In this document: positions 33,816-45,900 of the stretch, in pieces
Position numbering within the stretch: position 1 is the stretch's first letter
Layout: every line of letters begins with the position of its first letter
Origin: Plasmopara viticola
Lineage: Eukaryota > Oomycota > Peronosporomycetes > Peronosporales > Peronosporaceae
DNA length: 64,000 nt
Direction: 5' to 3'
NCBI GenBank assembly: GCA_001695595.3
Contig: MBPM02000092.1
Span: 186,001 to 250,000, forward strand
Made by a program: the position numbers and the translations under genes
Notes under the pieces: model-generated
Told to the model about the DNA's origin: nothing
The model's input: only the letters and a program-made list of their open reading frames with translations
The model's database searches: none

Positions 33816-34837
33816 ATGGAGAACGTTACACGCCTGCTAGCCCATGTATGTGCATGACTTGACCGCTTAATAAAGAAAGTGAAGCGTTAACGTTCGCGTC
33901 ATTTGTGTGCTGGATTTATTGTATCGTGTTGCAGAGTCTACCGTCACTTGTGGTGATTCTCATGGGCTATTGGATGGGAAGTGGACTGACGGCCTATGTG
34001 GTGAAAGACGGTTTAGTGACTGCAAAAGACACGTCAGGATTTTCAATCAATCACGGAGACGCGCGGGTGTTTAATTGGCACCCGCTGCTTATGAGCTTTG
34101 GCTTTGTCTTTTGTTCAACGCAGGCGGCACTGGCGTACATCTCACTACCTTTCAGCCATGAACTCAACAAGGTGAAGAAAAAGAAGTAAAAAAAAAGTGG
34201 CAGCGATAATAATAATGCTGTATGTTTTGTACAGCGTATCCATCTGTCGCTTCACGCTCTGGGTTTTTTAAGTGCAGTGCTGGGTGCTGTAGCGGTCTTT
34301 CGCTTTCACAATGAGCATAGCATCACCAATCTCTACAGTCTACACAGCTGGTTGGGTCTTGGAGTCTTGATCTTGTTTTCTGCGCACGTGCGTTAACCTC
34401 TTTTTCTGGCCGAAAGTGGCATTTACTAACGCTTTTTGCTTTGGTGGGCCAATCAGTGGCTAAGTAGTTTTGCTGTGTTTTTTTATCCGGGTGCGAAGCA
34501 AAGTATACGCGAGTTCATTGCTCCGTATCATATTGCAATTGGATTATCAATTATTGGAACTGTGGTCGCAACGGTCGAGACCGGGATAATGGAGAAGCTT
34601 ACATTCAATGGCAGCTGCAACGTATATGGCGAGTCTAATGGCAAAACAGTGCAGGGTTTCATGGCGTCGGATTGCATTTTGGGCAACGTCGTTGGTTTGC
34701 TCGTGGTGCTGAGTTTTTTTGCACTTCTAGTTACACTCTGGCTTTCAAAGCACCAAAACTCAGCGAAGCAAACGAGAGACGAGGCAGCTCCTTTGCTTGG
34801 CAGTTCGGGGGACGAAAAAACAGAAATTTCTATTTAA
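33816..34837 (+). CDS. Cytochrome b561 family transmembrane ferric/ascorbate reductase
   Basis: Four exons, all phase 0: 33816-33845, 33935-34171, 34235-34387, 34457-34837 (266 aa). Introns of 89, 63 and 69 nt have GT-AG ends (GTATGT, GTGAAG, GTGCGT) and the last has branch point TTTACTAAC. The protein has six hydrophobic helices and four conserved His for two haems: FNWHPLLMS (H59), RIHLSLHALGF (H92/H96), YSLHSWLG (H126) and PYHIAIG (H165). Family members pass electrons from cytosolic ascorbate across endomembranes or the plasma membrane to ascorbyl radical or Fe3+. The C-terminus is a polar cytosolic tail (TRDEAAPLLGSSGDE) with a dileucine-type motif that could direct vacuolar/lysosomal sorting. 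Convergent with the ARMC2-like gene. Confidence 0.9.
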
Positions 34838-35207
34838 TTGACTGCAAAAGGGCAAAAAGCTGTGTGTGCGAGAAAAGAAAAACAGATTCTAAACATGTGC
34901 TCGTCTACTCAAATGAGATTAATCTGAAACAGAAATTGATACTTTAATTGCTAATATGGCGTGCAAAAAAACTCGTGATTCAACCTATAGCCTTTCCTTT
35001 GTACGGGGGTTACAAATTAATTGCTTGCTCAACCATTTATATGAAAAACTATTTGCCGCAAACTCTTCTTTCAATCCCCACGTGCTAGTGCAACATTTTC
35101 AAAAATACGTCCGTTGCAATTTCGATGCAGCATTCGTAGATGCGATCCGTCAATGATCCTAATCAGCGTATAAGTGATAATTTAATCACATCCACAAGTT
35201 GCAAACC
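34838..35207. other. Convergent 3' intergenic region
   Basis: Between the stops of CYB561 and the ARMC2-like gene. A 66-codon ATG frame at 34956-35156 (+) has no domain and probably lies in 3' UTR sequence; not called. Confidence 0.35.
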
Positions 35208-37822
35208 TTAAATCGCGTCAATGACGAAATCAATACTTTTTAGTAATCTTTCGAGCACCAAGCGTAATTCTTGCCGCAAACTCAAATCCTTTTCGCTTTG
35301 ATGCAACATACACCTCCTTTCTTCTTCCGCAGGTGGTGTGGTGTTGAGGCTTTCCAAAATGCTGTCAATAATCTGACGCAGATTATTTGCGTTGGAAACG
35401 AAATTAACGTCACAATCACTGCTAACTGTTTTCTCGCCCTTGGACAAAAGAAGATTGCAAAGTACTTTGCTCGCAATAAGCGTCATATCAATGTCATCTA
35501 TTTTAGCAGACTCGATAATTCCCGCCAGCAAGCTTCGAATGTCAGTACAATCATTGTCAATTAGAGGCCGAACAGACAGTAAATTCTCACGCGTGTGGAA
35601 ATTAAGAGCGGCATTCATCAAGACGCCACATACCGTGTACACAACTTCACGACAGCTGTGGTCTAAAAGGACGACGAGACATTCCAGCACTTTATATTCA
35701 TCCATGTGCTCTAGCACATCTTGGTATCGAGATAAATTTCCGAGAGCTCTCGCGGCTTCCACTACAGCTTCCTCATTTCGGTCCAAAAGAATACGAGATA
35801 GAAGTTTGACGATGGCAACGCGATTTTTTTCGATAAAACTGTAATGACGTGGACTTTTTGTAAGATTCGACTCACCAATTCGCGTTGAGGTATAATACGA
35901 CACATTAGTGATACAGCTTACTGTATTAAGCATAAGCTCTTCGTGTCCCGCTTGAAGCGAGACTTTCAAGATAACCAGCAGCGATTCAAGGCTTTCATGG
36001 CCATTGAGCTCTGTTCCAGCATCTGCGTTTATTGCTAAGTTTGCAAGCACACGCATAAGTTTAAGTAGTACTTCCATTGCTTGCATTGCTTCTGCAGCAA
36101 AGTGACGATTGTCTTGTTCGTCAATGATGACCGAGTTGTACTCTTCCGAATAACGCACCGTGTAAAATTGCAAAATTCCTAGAATGGTCAAAGCACCATT
36201 ATTTGCTACTAAACGACGATTCTGATCGTTGCTGGCACAGAGATTGCCAAGCACGAAGAAAACACGGACGAAAAGCAAATCTTGAAATCGTTTGCTAGAA
36301 ACGTTTTGATTTCCTAGTGCAATCCACAGATTGTAGCGAGAATCAATCAGAGTCATCAAGTTTTGTACGTTTATCGAGTGTTGGTTAATTTGAGCTCGTG
36401 GAAGTTCGTGAAGCGTCAATTTACTTAAGATACGCGAGACATTGACCGTCAGCTCTGGATGTGCTATAAACGCAGGAATCATTCTGCATAATCGAAGAGG
36501 AATGTGACTTTCAAGAAACTGTTTTAGATTGTTTCTGACAACGGACAAGTTGCGCAAAATTCCAGTTGTTTGAACCAAAAATTGCGAAATTTCCTTATTT
36601 TGGGCCGCATCCACAGCACGCCACAACAAAGTCTTGCTTAAGATTGCAATTGCGCGGTTAGTAGCCAACAAATAAGCCATCTTGCCTTCCGAATTAGACA
36701 TGTTTTTGATAGTTCCAGCAACATAAATCAGTACCTTCATAGGAATTCTCGGTTGTTCTGTTAGAAAAGTACTTGCATCGGTTGTGTCTATTGAGTGAGC
36801 ATCAGCCTGACTTAATGTGAAATCATCGCCTGTGCTGGAAATAGCGTGAAGGATCGCCTCCACGTAGCGAACGTTGCAAAAGTGATAGTCGTTGTTATTG
36901 TCTTTACTAAGACCAAAAAGCGTCTTTCCTAGTCGAACAAGATGCGCGCTGTTAGCCATGTCGTCATCGTCACTAATGCCCGTCGTAGCATCATAGAGAG
37001 CGAAAAGAGATGGTGCAAGTTCAAGTAAAAAGGATGCATTGGTCTCCCACTGATCGAGCAACACATTGCAGAGATTGGCAAAAAGCTGAACCTGTAGTCT
37101 ATTAGCTGCAGCGTCTTCCAGATCTTTGTTACCAGTTTGCAGAAATGAGCTGAGACGTACAAAGTTGTCCACCAACTCACGCAAACGCCTAACCGTGGTG
37201 GCAAAATCTGTAGAATCGTCTTGTCCAAGCACATCGTTGATGCAACGCTTGACTTCATCAAAAGAAAATTGCAGCTCTCTCTGAAAGCAGCACCAGATAT
37301 GAGTTTGAAAATACTTAATCGTGTGACAGTACAAAATTTTACATTGGAAGGTAGGCTGAGAGATGCTTCCGGGTCAAAACGCGTTCCCGACTTAGCTGGA
37401 ACGTCAGAATTTTCGAAGGCTGCTCCATCGTCAGAGTCATCATCCGAAAGAAGCGGAGCATGTACCAACTTCAGGCTACCGAAAGTAATCGATTGATTGG
37501 GTTGAGGGATTTCTGATAGTTGATCCTTATGCTTGTTCAGTCGTGGCTGCCTTAGCTTTGGCACTGACGGTGGAGACATTTGTTTCCCTTCTAGCCGTGT
37601 TTTTGACAAGCTCGGACACGATTTTAAACGATACTCCTCGCCGTGAAAGAGCGAACGACCAGAGGTCTGTGGCGTGTATGGACGCGACGGATTATTGAGC
37701 GAGGCTCGAGCCTAACAACATAGAGGTCACCAATGTGTATCGTCTTTGTCGTGTAGTTCAAAGGCAGTTCGTACCTGCAATAAAACATGGGAAATTCCCC
37801 CTCGAGCGATGCACGCGTCCAT
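35208..37822 (-). CDS. ARMC2: Armadillo-repeat protein, ARMC2-like (axonemal)
   Basis: Model: exon 3 35208-37280, exon 2 37343-37711, exon 1 37775-37822, all phase 0; introns 62 nt (GTAAAA...GCTTTCAG) and 63 nt (GTACGA...TTGTTAG). The internal ATG at 37822 gives 829 aa; an ATG at 37921 in the same frame gives 862 aa, close to ARMC2 (human about 867). Exon 2 is needed because the frame stays open past the TTG at 37609 up to the acceptor. Sequence: low-complexity N-terminus with SRPYTPQTSGRSLF, acidic DDDSDDG, then helical armadillo repeats with IYVAGTIKNMSNSEGK, RVLANLAINADAG, AARALGNLSRYQDV and CGVLMNAALNFHTREN. ARMC2 is needed for axoneme assembly (radial-spoke transport in algae, sperm flagella in mammals). 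With CFAP47 it indicates a flagellated stage. The armadillo fold is sure; the orthology is likely. Confidence 0.75.
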
Positions 37823-38079
37823 TGTATTGTTTAAAAAAGTGTCCGTATTATTGAAGTGTAGCCATTTCAGTCCGCGTCGTTTCACTGCGCAAAAAAAAAA
37901 ATCGGGAAAAAGCTCCGACATGCTATAAGTAACTTGAGTATCGAAAGACTCTATTTTTTTAAATTAGCGGAGCTCTTTACTTTTTCTTAAAAGTTACCAT
38001 TCAAGCAACAAAAGAAGGCAACGTGACAAATTGCTGGTATGGTAATGTGCTGAGCTACGATTCATATCCTACGCGTCGT

Positions 38080-38405
38080 GGCCGCACATCCGCGAGCCAA
38101 TAGGTAATAGTCGTGATGGGTAGAGCCGCAATTTTCGTTTCCCCCACCATCAAATCCCTGACGTTATGGAAGGGTATAAACGCTAGACGTATAGATACAA
38201 AATGGCTTAGGACGTGGCAAATAAGCTTCGAATTTGACAAGTGCATAGCCCACCGCAAGTAGCTTTTTGTCATGGACAGGGTAGCATTTCTCGGCTGTCT
38301 TGGATCTCTCGATCTTGTCCATGGCGTATGCTTGCAGCAGTGCAGTGCCAATAGCAAATTGGATGCGTCACAAACCACGGTACTGATTCGCTCTGAATCC
38401 GGCAA
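38080..38405 (-). mobile_element. Ty3/gypsy RNase H fragment
   Basis: On the minus strand a frame opens with ISTVVCDASN (gypsy RNase H: FSVVCDASDFAIG). After a frameshift the other phase continues with AYAMDKIERSKTAEKCYP, VHDKKLLAVGYALVKFEAYL and KPFCIYT, matching the usual AERNYPVHDKELLAMKYALVKFRVYLL block. Broken frame and small size show it is only a fragment. Confidence 0.7.
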
Positions 38406-38509
38406 GATCAGAATTGCCTAATCTTGACACCAAGACTTAATCTGACTTTAAGCATAAGCTAAGTTTTACTTAGATTTGGCCTGAGAACCCAAATATTCCG
38501 CAAACACTA

Positions 38510-38548
38510 CCTATTTATTAAGCAGTGGTCATTAGACCATGTACTGCT
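38510..38548. repeat. Dispersed repeat, copy 1
   Basis: ATTAAGCAGTGGTCATTAGA followed by CCATGTACTGCTTCTCT. A similar stretch of about 38 bp with a few mismatches occurs at 52262-52299 in the same orientation. Probably a fragment shared by two transposon remnants. Confidence 0.5.
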
Positions 38549-39589
38549 TCTCTGTTAGTAAGTTTCTTTTACACATCATGTTCGTGGCTCTACCTTGACT
38601 GCCTACTTGGATTAATCAAGGGCTTCTTGCAACATTTTAATGCTAGCTACTTATCTATGTGGGAGCCACACCTTATCTTTCCGCAGCAGCTTTGTCGACT
38701 AAATCATAGTTCTATTGCTCATGACTTAAAATCTTACTTGAAGACCTTTACAAAATAGAATTGCTTTCTTTCGTTCGTCTCTCAAATCTAATTGGAACCC
38801 GAAAAAACTAACAAAAGCCAAATGCGCTTCTGTGTCAATGCCTAGAATGTTTTGCTGAAGTCGATGCTGCAAACTTTTGGTATATTCAAAATCTTGTCAC
38901 AAAGTCTGTCGAGCAACGCGATACCGGCTTTTGAGCAAGTAAGTTTGAAAAATAATTCAGAGTCTTCTAGGCGTAGTGCGTCACGCGGAATCTTCAACCT
39001 GCCACTTACCGGGTGGTTCTTCGACTTCTCGTCATTTTTGAAATTCTCGTTCTTCGACTAAGGGTTAGCGACACGATTAAGGGTTAATCACACATCCATT
39101 TGCAATATTCTATCGCCACAACCAAAGTTAGTTCTCGATAGCTCTGAGTTACATGTTTTTTGCTGGGGCACACGACCATTTTAGTTTTAAGCGCGGCAAC
39201 TCAATCACGTAGTCAAGCAGACACCGAGTGGTGTAACCTGTGATCCAAGCAAGCGCCGAGTGAGCGGTTCAGCTCAGCGGCCATGCAAGCGATACAGAGA
39301 GTGGCCTACAGGTGATTAAGCGAGTGGTTCAAAAGAAGTCAAGTGGAGCGGTTTAACGGGCAAAGGACTGCGGGAGAGCGAGGTGAAGCAAGGGGATGCA
39401 AGGCGGTGAGTTGATTGAGCCCAGAGCTGATAATGTTAAAAGATTCTAATAAATAAAAGCCGAATGAATATCTCATGCGAGGAATCGCAAAGAGATTGAC
39501 TTCATTTACGTAAAGGTTTACGGTGGTATAAATATGTTTAGAGGGATTAATTCTTATACTATTAACACAGTAGAATCATCTAATTTGCT

Positions 39590-41382
39590 ATGACGGACCT
39601 GGACGCGCGGCAGCAGCGGCAGGTAGCATACGCGCTACAGGCGCTCAAGCTGTACAATCCAGACTTTTCGTTGACGCCTGAGGTGCTGGAGATAATGCGC
39701 GCCTTTTTCGCTGACCTGGAGCCGGATGCTCGAGGCACAATTACTCGAGGAGCATTGGCGGACGAGATTGCGCGTTTAGACCCAAGCGCGGAGACGATCC
39801 GTCGTATTCGACTTGATATGGCAAGAAGAGAGGAGCGATTAGACTTTGCAGCATTTCGTGATTATGTCATGCACTGGAAGGTACAGAATCCCCAATCAGT
39901 ACAGACCGTGTACACTTCGTGGGCTGCTCAGCTTGCAGCGTTAGATTTTGGCATGAACGACAATCTAGTGTTAGACCTCAAGGCCGAGGAACGACCACCT
40001 AACGAGATGCTTACGCTTGAAATCATTCAATTGTTGCAGCGGCGTCGAAGGCTCCACGAAACTGGTGACAGGGTCAAGTACGAGGGCTATGAGGCTTTAA
40101 TTGCCGGAAACTGTTCTGGTGTGGATGAGGCATCCATGATGGACGTAAAGGGGCCCAAGCCAGCGATAGAAAAAGGTACTTACGCAGACGCAGCTGATGC
40201 AGCCAAGAAAAACGGGTCTATCTTGACGATTTCAAAGTCTTTCGTTGCTGGTGGTATGGCGGGTATAATCGCTAAGTCGACGTTGGCGCCATTGGACCGG
40301 ATAAAAATCCTCTTTCAAGTGCACGATCATCACACATTCAACTTTCGCAATGCTGCTAGGATGGCCAGAGACATCTATGTGCATGACGGGTTTCACGCGT
40401 TGTTTCAAGGAAATTTACTTAACATTTTAAGGGTCATACCGTATGCGGGCTTACAACATTCAGGCTTTGACTTTTTTAGGCATAAGTTTCACGCATACAA
40501 TTATCGAAAGGCGGAGAAAGAGGAAAGTGCAGCAATGCCAAAGCTGAGTAATTTACAGCTCGTCGCAGCAGGCTCGTTGGCTGGAGGTCTGTCGTTAGTA
40601 GTGGCTTACCCGCTGGATATTGTTCGGGCGAGATATATGGTGCAGATGGGAAAGCAACGATATGGGAGCATTTTCAAAGCTGTCTCGAAGATGTACAGAG
40701 AAGAAGGTATGCGATCGTTTTCGCGGGGACTCTTACCTTCGTTGTTGGGTACATTGCCGTACACGGGCATCGGATTCTCGCTTAATGAACGTTTTAAGAT
40801 ATGGGTGTGTGTTTGAAGAAAGTTGTTGCTGCGTGCGACTTATAGATTGTTTGATGTTGTTTGATGGATTTGATAGACACTGGATCTGCAGCGTCGGCGA
40901 CCGGAGCAGAAGATTGGATCGAATGCTTCTTCCGAACCAAGTCTTAATCCGCTGACGAAGTTTATGTGCTCGTACTTTGCAGCTTGTATCGCACAAACCA
41001 GTAGGCCCGCTTCTGTCCTTGTTAATAACTTGGAATTTTTAATGTTCTTTCCTTTTGCGCCAATTAGGTACATATCCGATGGACACCATCAGAAGGCGTA
41101 TTCAGACTGATGGCTATGTCTCCGGATCCGAGGCAAAAATGCAGTATTCGGGTGTCATCGCCACAACTCGAATCATTTTGGCACGTGAAGGCTGGAGGGG
41201 GTTATTTAAGGGAGTGTCTGTAAATTGGTTGCGTGTACGTACTTTCGCTTTGCTTCGATGTAAGATGACTGAGTCGGCTAATGTAACCATGCAATTTTGC
41301 TCAGAGCCCTGTATCTACTGGCATTAGCTTGACTGCATATGATATTTTAAAGGAGTTGGTGGGTGTCGAGAAGATTGAATAA
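39590..41382 (+). CDS. Mitochondrial carrier (SLC25) with EF-hand-like N-terminal domain
   Basis: Four exons: 39590-40804, 40892-41000, 41068-41234, 41305-41382 (522 aa); introns 87, 67 and 70 nt, phases 0, 1, 0. Three carrier repeats show APLDRIKILFQ (about 233), YPLDIVRARYMVQ (about 340) and TYPMDTIRRRIQT (about 444); the third repeat only appears after splicing. The N-terminal about 200 residues resemble the calmodulin-like domain of Ca2+-regulated ATP-Mg/Pi carriers, but the best loop (EPDARGTITRGA, 44-55) lacks the acidic residue at position 12, so Ca2+ binding is doubtful. The KILFQV wording of repeat 1 also recalls the CoA/ADP carriers (SLC25A16/A42). It sits in the inner mitochondrial membrane; the substrate is probably an adenine nucleotide or CoA. 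Convergent with the bZIP gene at 41649. Confidence 0.87.
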
Positions 41383-41648
41383 TAAATTGAAGCAACTTTG
41401 ACGGGTGGAAGATTCTGTGAATTCGCATTCAAGCCGTAAATCTTTATCGTCATACGGCTTTGTAAACATCAACTTCATCGCTTCACTTTATCTCGAAAAT
41501 TGAACTAATCGATACAAACTTCTACAAATTTTATTTCACGTTGCGATAAGCACAAAACTTACTATACAATTCTAGCTGCGTGTGACAACTGCACAAAATT
41601 AGGCTACCGTTGAAAGACCGTGTGACATTCATTGCGTGTCCAGCATTA

Positions 41649-42596
41649 TCAGCGTTGATTCTCGGCGTCACTTGACAATAAAAAAGACATCGCGAACTTG
41701 TGTGTTGCGGTAAAACGACGGCAACTGGCATCTGCCTCGATTCGGTTACTACAACTTTTGTTACCGCAAAAGTTGCTATCGGCTTGGAGCATTTCAAGTG
41801 GTAACACGTTTCCGCGAATATGCCCCGAAGCGTCAATATTTGCCGTTTCCAGCATACTTGCCACGTCTTGGTAGTTCCGAATTGCCGTAAACAGACCAGC
41901 CACAAAGTCAATAGTGGGATTATAGCGACTCACTTTGCCATGCATGTCAAAGTGAAACACGACAGTCAATGGCAGTCGTACCGTAGAAGTTTGCAGGATT
42001 CGGTCGCGTAAACGCTTGTTTGAGAGAGTGTGGGGGAAGATATTGGTCCAAAGTTGACACGGTGGTCGAATGACAAGCATTGCACTTACTCGCCCCACTT
42101 TCACGTCCTGATTCAGACAATCCACATTATATTCGCACTTTTCCAGCGAAAAATCACTAAAAAAATACGCAAAATTTGTCCAATATTGAAGAAGAAAATC
42201 GCGTCCAATTCGATCTTCAAATCGCACTTGGCTGCATGTTGCTGAGACGAGAAAATTTGCTTGTTGGTCTCGATTACCGGATTCAAAAACCATCACGTAC
42301 TCGCGCATACACGAAAGAATGTCCGACGCTTGCATTGCACCCGATTGAAATGACATCCCTGATAAATATTCTTGAAATCGGACTTGAGCTTTGTGGCGTG
42401 CAATGAGTCGCTTATCTACCTCAATACGAAGACACTTTACTGATGACTCAAGGCGGTCCACATACTGTCGCTGTTTCTCTCGGTACCGTTGCTGTCGTTT
42501 GATCGAAGCTTTTGTAGTTACCTCCTGCTGGGTTGAATCTTGGTCAGCGTCATTGTTACAAAGTGGTGGGCATGGCTGAATTTGATACTGACTCAT
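41649..42596 (-). CDS. Oomycete-type bZIP transcription factor, Asn-to-Ser basic region
   Basis: Single exon. The ATG at 42596 (MSQYQIQPCPP) is chosen because the longer frame has no upstream ATG; 315 aa. The basic region TTKASIKRQQRYREKQRQYV leads into the zipper DRLESSVKCLRIEVDK. Placing RYR on the conserved Arg puts Ser where the DNA-contacting Asn should be. A C-terminal domain of about 190 residues, with LLQYWTNFAYFFSDF, RLPLTVVFHFDMHGKV and NPTIDFVAGLF, resembles the extra domain seen after the zipper in many Phytophthora bZIPs. Nuclear transcription factor by family; targets unknown. A different-phase frame over the C-terminus (41531-41911) is a shadow. Confidence 0.8.
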   Translation of the reverse strand: MSQYQIQPCPPLCNNDADQDSTQQEVTTKASIKRQQRYREKQRQYVDRLESSVKCLRIEVDKRLIARHKAQVRFQEYLSGMSFQSGAMQASDILSCMREYVMVFESGNRDQQANFLVSATCSQVRFEDRIGRDFLLQYWTNFAYFFSDFSLEKCEYNVDCLNQDVKVGRVSAMLVIRPPCQLWTNIFPHTLSNKRLRDRILQTSTVRLPLTVVFHFDMHGKVSRYNPTIDFVAGLFTAIRNYQDVASMLETANIDASGHIRGNVLPLEMLQADSNFCGNKSCSNRIEADASCRRFTATHKFAMSFLLSSDAENQR

Positions 42597-42953
42597 CGTC
42601 AAAAAGCAGATTTGACAATGATTTCTTGCGTCGTTGCAACTAAATTCGTTAATTCTGTTCAGTCGCAGATAGTATATTTCTCTCAGATCCTTTTGTCCGT
42701 CGCACACACGATTTTCGAGCGGTAGCCAGCAATAAAATCGGAGTGCATGTAGCTAACTGAGACGTGACGGTGCGTCCTTGAACTGCAATGCGAACAACCG
42801 TGGGCCACATTGACTCACGCGCTGTCATGATCCCATAACGTCGCTGAGCAATCATATTAGCATTGTTGCTTTTCATCGACGCTCTGACGCGTCTGAAAGC
42901 AGGACATGTTGGTGTTGTCGTCATTGAGCCACGGCCATGCCTTAATGGCGTGC
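42597..42953. other. Promoter region of the bZIP gene / 3' of the protease gene
   Basis: About 360 bp between the start of the bZIP gene and the stop of the upstream calpain-like gene on the same strand. Open frames in it are short and lack domains. Confidence 0.35.
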
Positions 42954-45900
42954 TTAAAGCAAGCATACGTCAAGGTGAATAGAGGCATAGAGGCGAATTT
43001 CAAACCCATATTCTTGGGGCTCAAAAGTGGATGGGAGGACAATGTACCAACCCGGAGGATATCTTCGCTTAGCTTTTGCCAGGACTCCACAAGGTGCATT
43101 GCTCACATACACCCCTCCTCCCGAGGTAGCACTTGCAAAGGCTAGTTTGGGATTCGTTGACAATAGCAAGTCGCCTTCTGATGTGCTTTCGAACACTGAC
43201 ACGTTAATAGAAGGAGCAATAGACGCTACCACGGTTAAAGACTCCTTTAATGCTGCATCTGGCTTTGGCTCAAGGACTAATAATCGAGCTAACATATCGC
43301 ATTCCTGTGTGATGTGCACCAAATATTTTGGATTAAACGTGTAGCACCCAAAATTGAAGCACCCGGCAGCAGACCTATTGTGGAACTCCCACTTGCCTCG
43401 CAGTCTTGTAAATTTCATACCGTGGCCCTCAGCAGGAAGTTGACGGTAAGCGATACTTGATCCAGCAGGGGGATCGCTTACAACGCGCAGTGTAAATTTG
43501 CCTTGAACGCCTTGTTTAAACGTAGATGGAATCAGCACGACATCATGCAAGCCAGCAGCCAGAATCGACGCTTCTATCTCGATAAAGCAAAACCCAGGAC
43601 GGTATTCCCCAGAACTGAGCACTTTAAATGACTTGTTCTCTGTATCAGCATTGCCTGCAGCGTATAAACCACAAACTCGCTCGCGCGTGTGCAAAGCTGC
43701 ACGCAAGTTGATCGGAAATGGAAACGCTTGGGGATTTTTGGAGTAAAAACTTTCTGTTTCGAGAAAGAAATAAAGAGAACGACATGGACGTTGCAACTGT
43801 AAATGAAACTGAGGATTGTCCATAAAAGTCGAAAAAAATGGCCGTCCGCCAGCACAAGTCGAGTCCCAAGCACTTGAAATCACGATCGACGTTGGTGAAC
43901 TCGTCACAAATGGTGGAATGGCCTCACAGATAAATGGATGAGTTGAAAAAACGGACAACGTGTAGTCGAGGGACGCTATGTTTTCATACTGTGACGCCAC
44001 AAGAGTGAACGAAGGCTCGGAATCGTGTGCTAAGTCCAAATCCAAACTCACGAGTGTGTGCGGGTTATTGCTGTACGTTCCTCGAGACACCGCGCAGTGG
44101 TTGTAGAACATGCGTTTTCCAGGTATACCGCGATAAATGTGCAGTGTCAAAAACTGCTGAGTCGATGAGTCAGTGTCGCGTTCGATGGTGCTTACATGCC
44201 TCGACAGCAGAATCCACACAGTGCAAGACGTAGCTCCTGCCGTTGCTCCTACTTGTAGATACGCGCTCTTGCTGAAAATTAAAGAGTACTGAGGATTAAA
44301 TGCAAGAGTGAGTGAATCGTTCACGAGTCCAACTTCGACAGGCCAACGATCATGGCAAACTTCTTTGTACGGAAAAAGTTCAGGATTCCAGTTCATGTAC
44401 AAACTTTCAAAGTATTGCTTTACGGATTCAAAGTCCATCCAGAATAAACCCTCGTCTCGTTCATCACTAGCTTCCTCCAAGTCAGACACCTCAGGAGCGT
44501 AGAACTGACGTTGATACGCACGCAACTCGTCACCAATGGCGCTGTCCCATCGAGAGTGATCATATCGAGAATATGGTCCCTTCCAGCTCATTTTACGCCA
44601 AGGATTTTTTACTTGCAAAAGTCGTACCTTTTTGCCTTTTTGAGCCAAGTCAGTTAATTCGTACACGTTGAGTACAGCGTAGACGTGCACAGGAACAAGC
44701 CCAATTTGTTTGGCTTTTGGTTTTGAGATGTCTCCTGTGGACATTGCAATAATGCAGTCTCCATAATGAAACGCACTTTTAAGCTGCTCCCATAGTCTAT
44801 CTTCTTTAGTAGGTGCGTCGAGAAGCTCAGAAACCGGAATGCGCTCTGGTATCCATCCCGTGAGAGCAAACAAATCAATGCCTGAATTTCCACCAGGAAA
44901 GTCATAGCCTCCATTCAGCTTTAAATAGGCCTTTTCAATGAGACTAACCCAGAGCTCATTTTTGCGGGTCGTACAACTGGACAAAAGCTGTCCGGAAGAC
45001 GCACTTACTGGCAACAAATCGTCAATAACAATTTTACGTGGAACACCGTTGGCCCACAACTTTACCACATATTTCCCTAGAGGATTATAAAGCGGTTGGT
45101 GTGTTTTGGAATCAGCAGGAAAAATAATGTTTGTAATTAAACATTTTTTAAATCGTTGCTCGTACGCTGCAGCGATACACAAGGATGCAACAAACGAACA
45201 GTCAGTGACAATATCCTGCTTTACCACCAATGGGTTTACTCCTCCCGGTGCAATCATCACAGGTACGTGGCCGCCGCACATCGCCGCATACTCGCTCGGC
45301 CTTAACCAGGTTGCGTCTCTTTTCTTTTGCTTCAGCGATAGCGGCACAAGTCCATCAGGATCTGTAAATAATTCCGGCAGACTGAAGTTCTCGTTAGCGT
45401 CCAAGTTGTCAACCCAAGGTACAAACAAGTGTCCATTTATGTGTGACGACCTGCGCAGTACGTCCAATTCCTGGACCGTGTAAGCATCTCCCGGCTTCTT
45501 CTCTTCGCTTACTTGCTCTATAATTTTTTGTGTCTCGACCAAAGCTACCGAAGCGGATAAGTTACTTGACGCCACGTCAACGGTCTTGTGCTGCACCGTT
45601 GGCGGCTCTGGCCACTGCAATGCTGCAATGTTCACCTTCTCACTCCTGTCTTCATCGATCTTCTGTACCTGATTTTGCGTTGTCTGAGTCTGTGCCTTAA
45701 GACTGGATATATGATTAATAATATACTCGAGCTGTTCCTTAAGTGCCGCTTTGGCTGCCGTCTCGTTGCTTGATACTGCGTTAAGCGCTTGCATGTACTT
45801 TTCCGCGGCGGCAATATATTTGTTGACGACGACATCAGTCGTGGCATTGCAGGACTCTTCAATTTCGTTTGCTTCTGCGTGTTGCTTCATGGCACGCGCC

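Larger units (their letters stand above)
37823..39589. other. Gene-free stretch with repeat debris
   Basis: Holds a gypsy RNase H scrap (38080-38405, minus), a short dispersed repeat (38510-38548) and a purine-rich, repetitive patch at 39240-39420 rich in GAGCGGT/GAGTGG words. No gene seen. The last about 100 bases are presumably the promoter of the carrier gene. Confidence 0.4.

Noticed and set aside
34956..35156. 66-codon ATG frame between CYB561 and ARMC2
   Set aside because: Lies in the convergent 3' region, no domain, likely 3' UTR.
41531..41911. 126-codon minus frame over the bZIP C-terminus
   Set aside because: Out of phase with the bZIP gene, which matches the known C-terminal domain in this stretch; a shadow.
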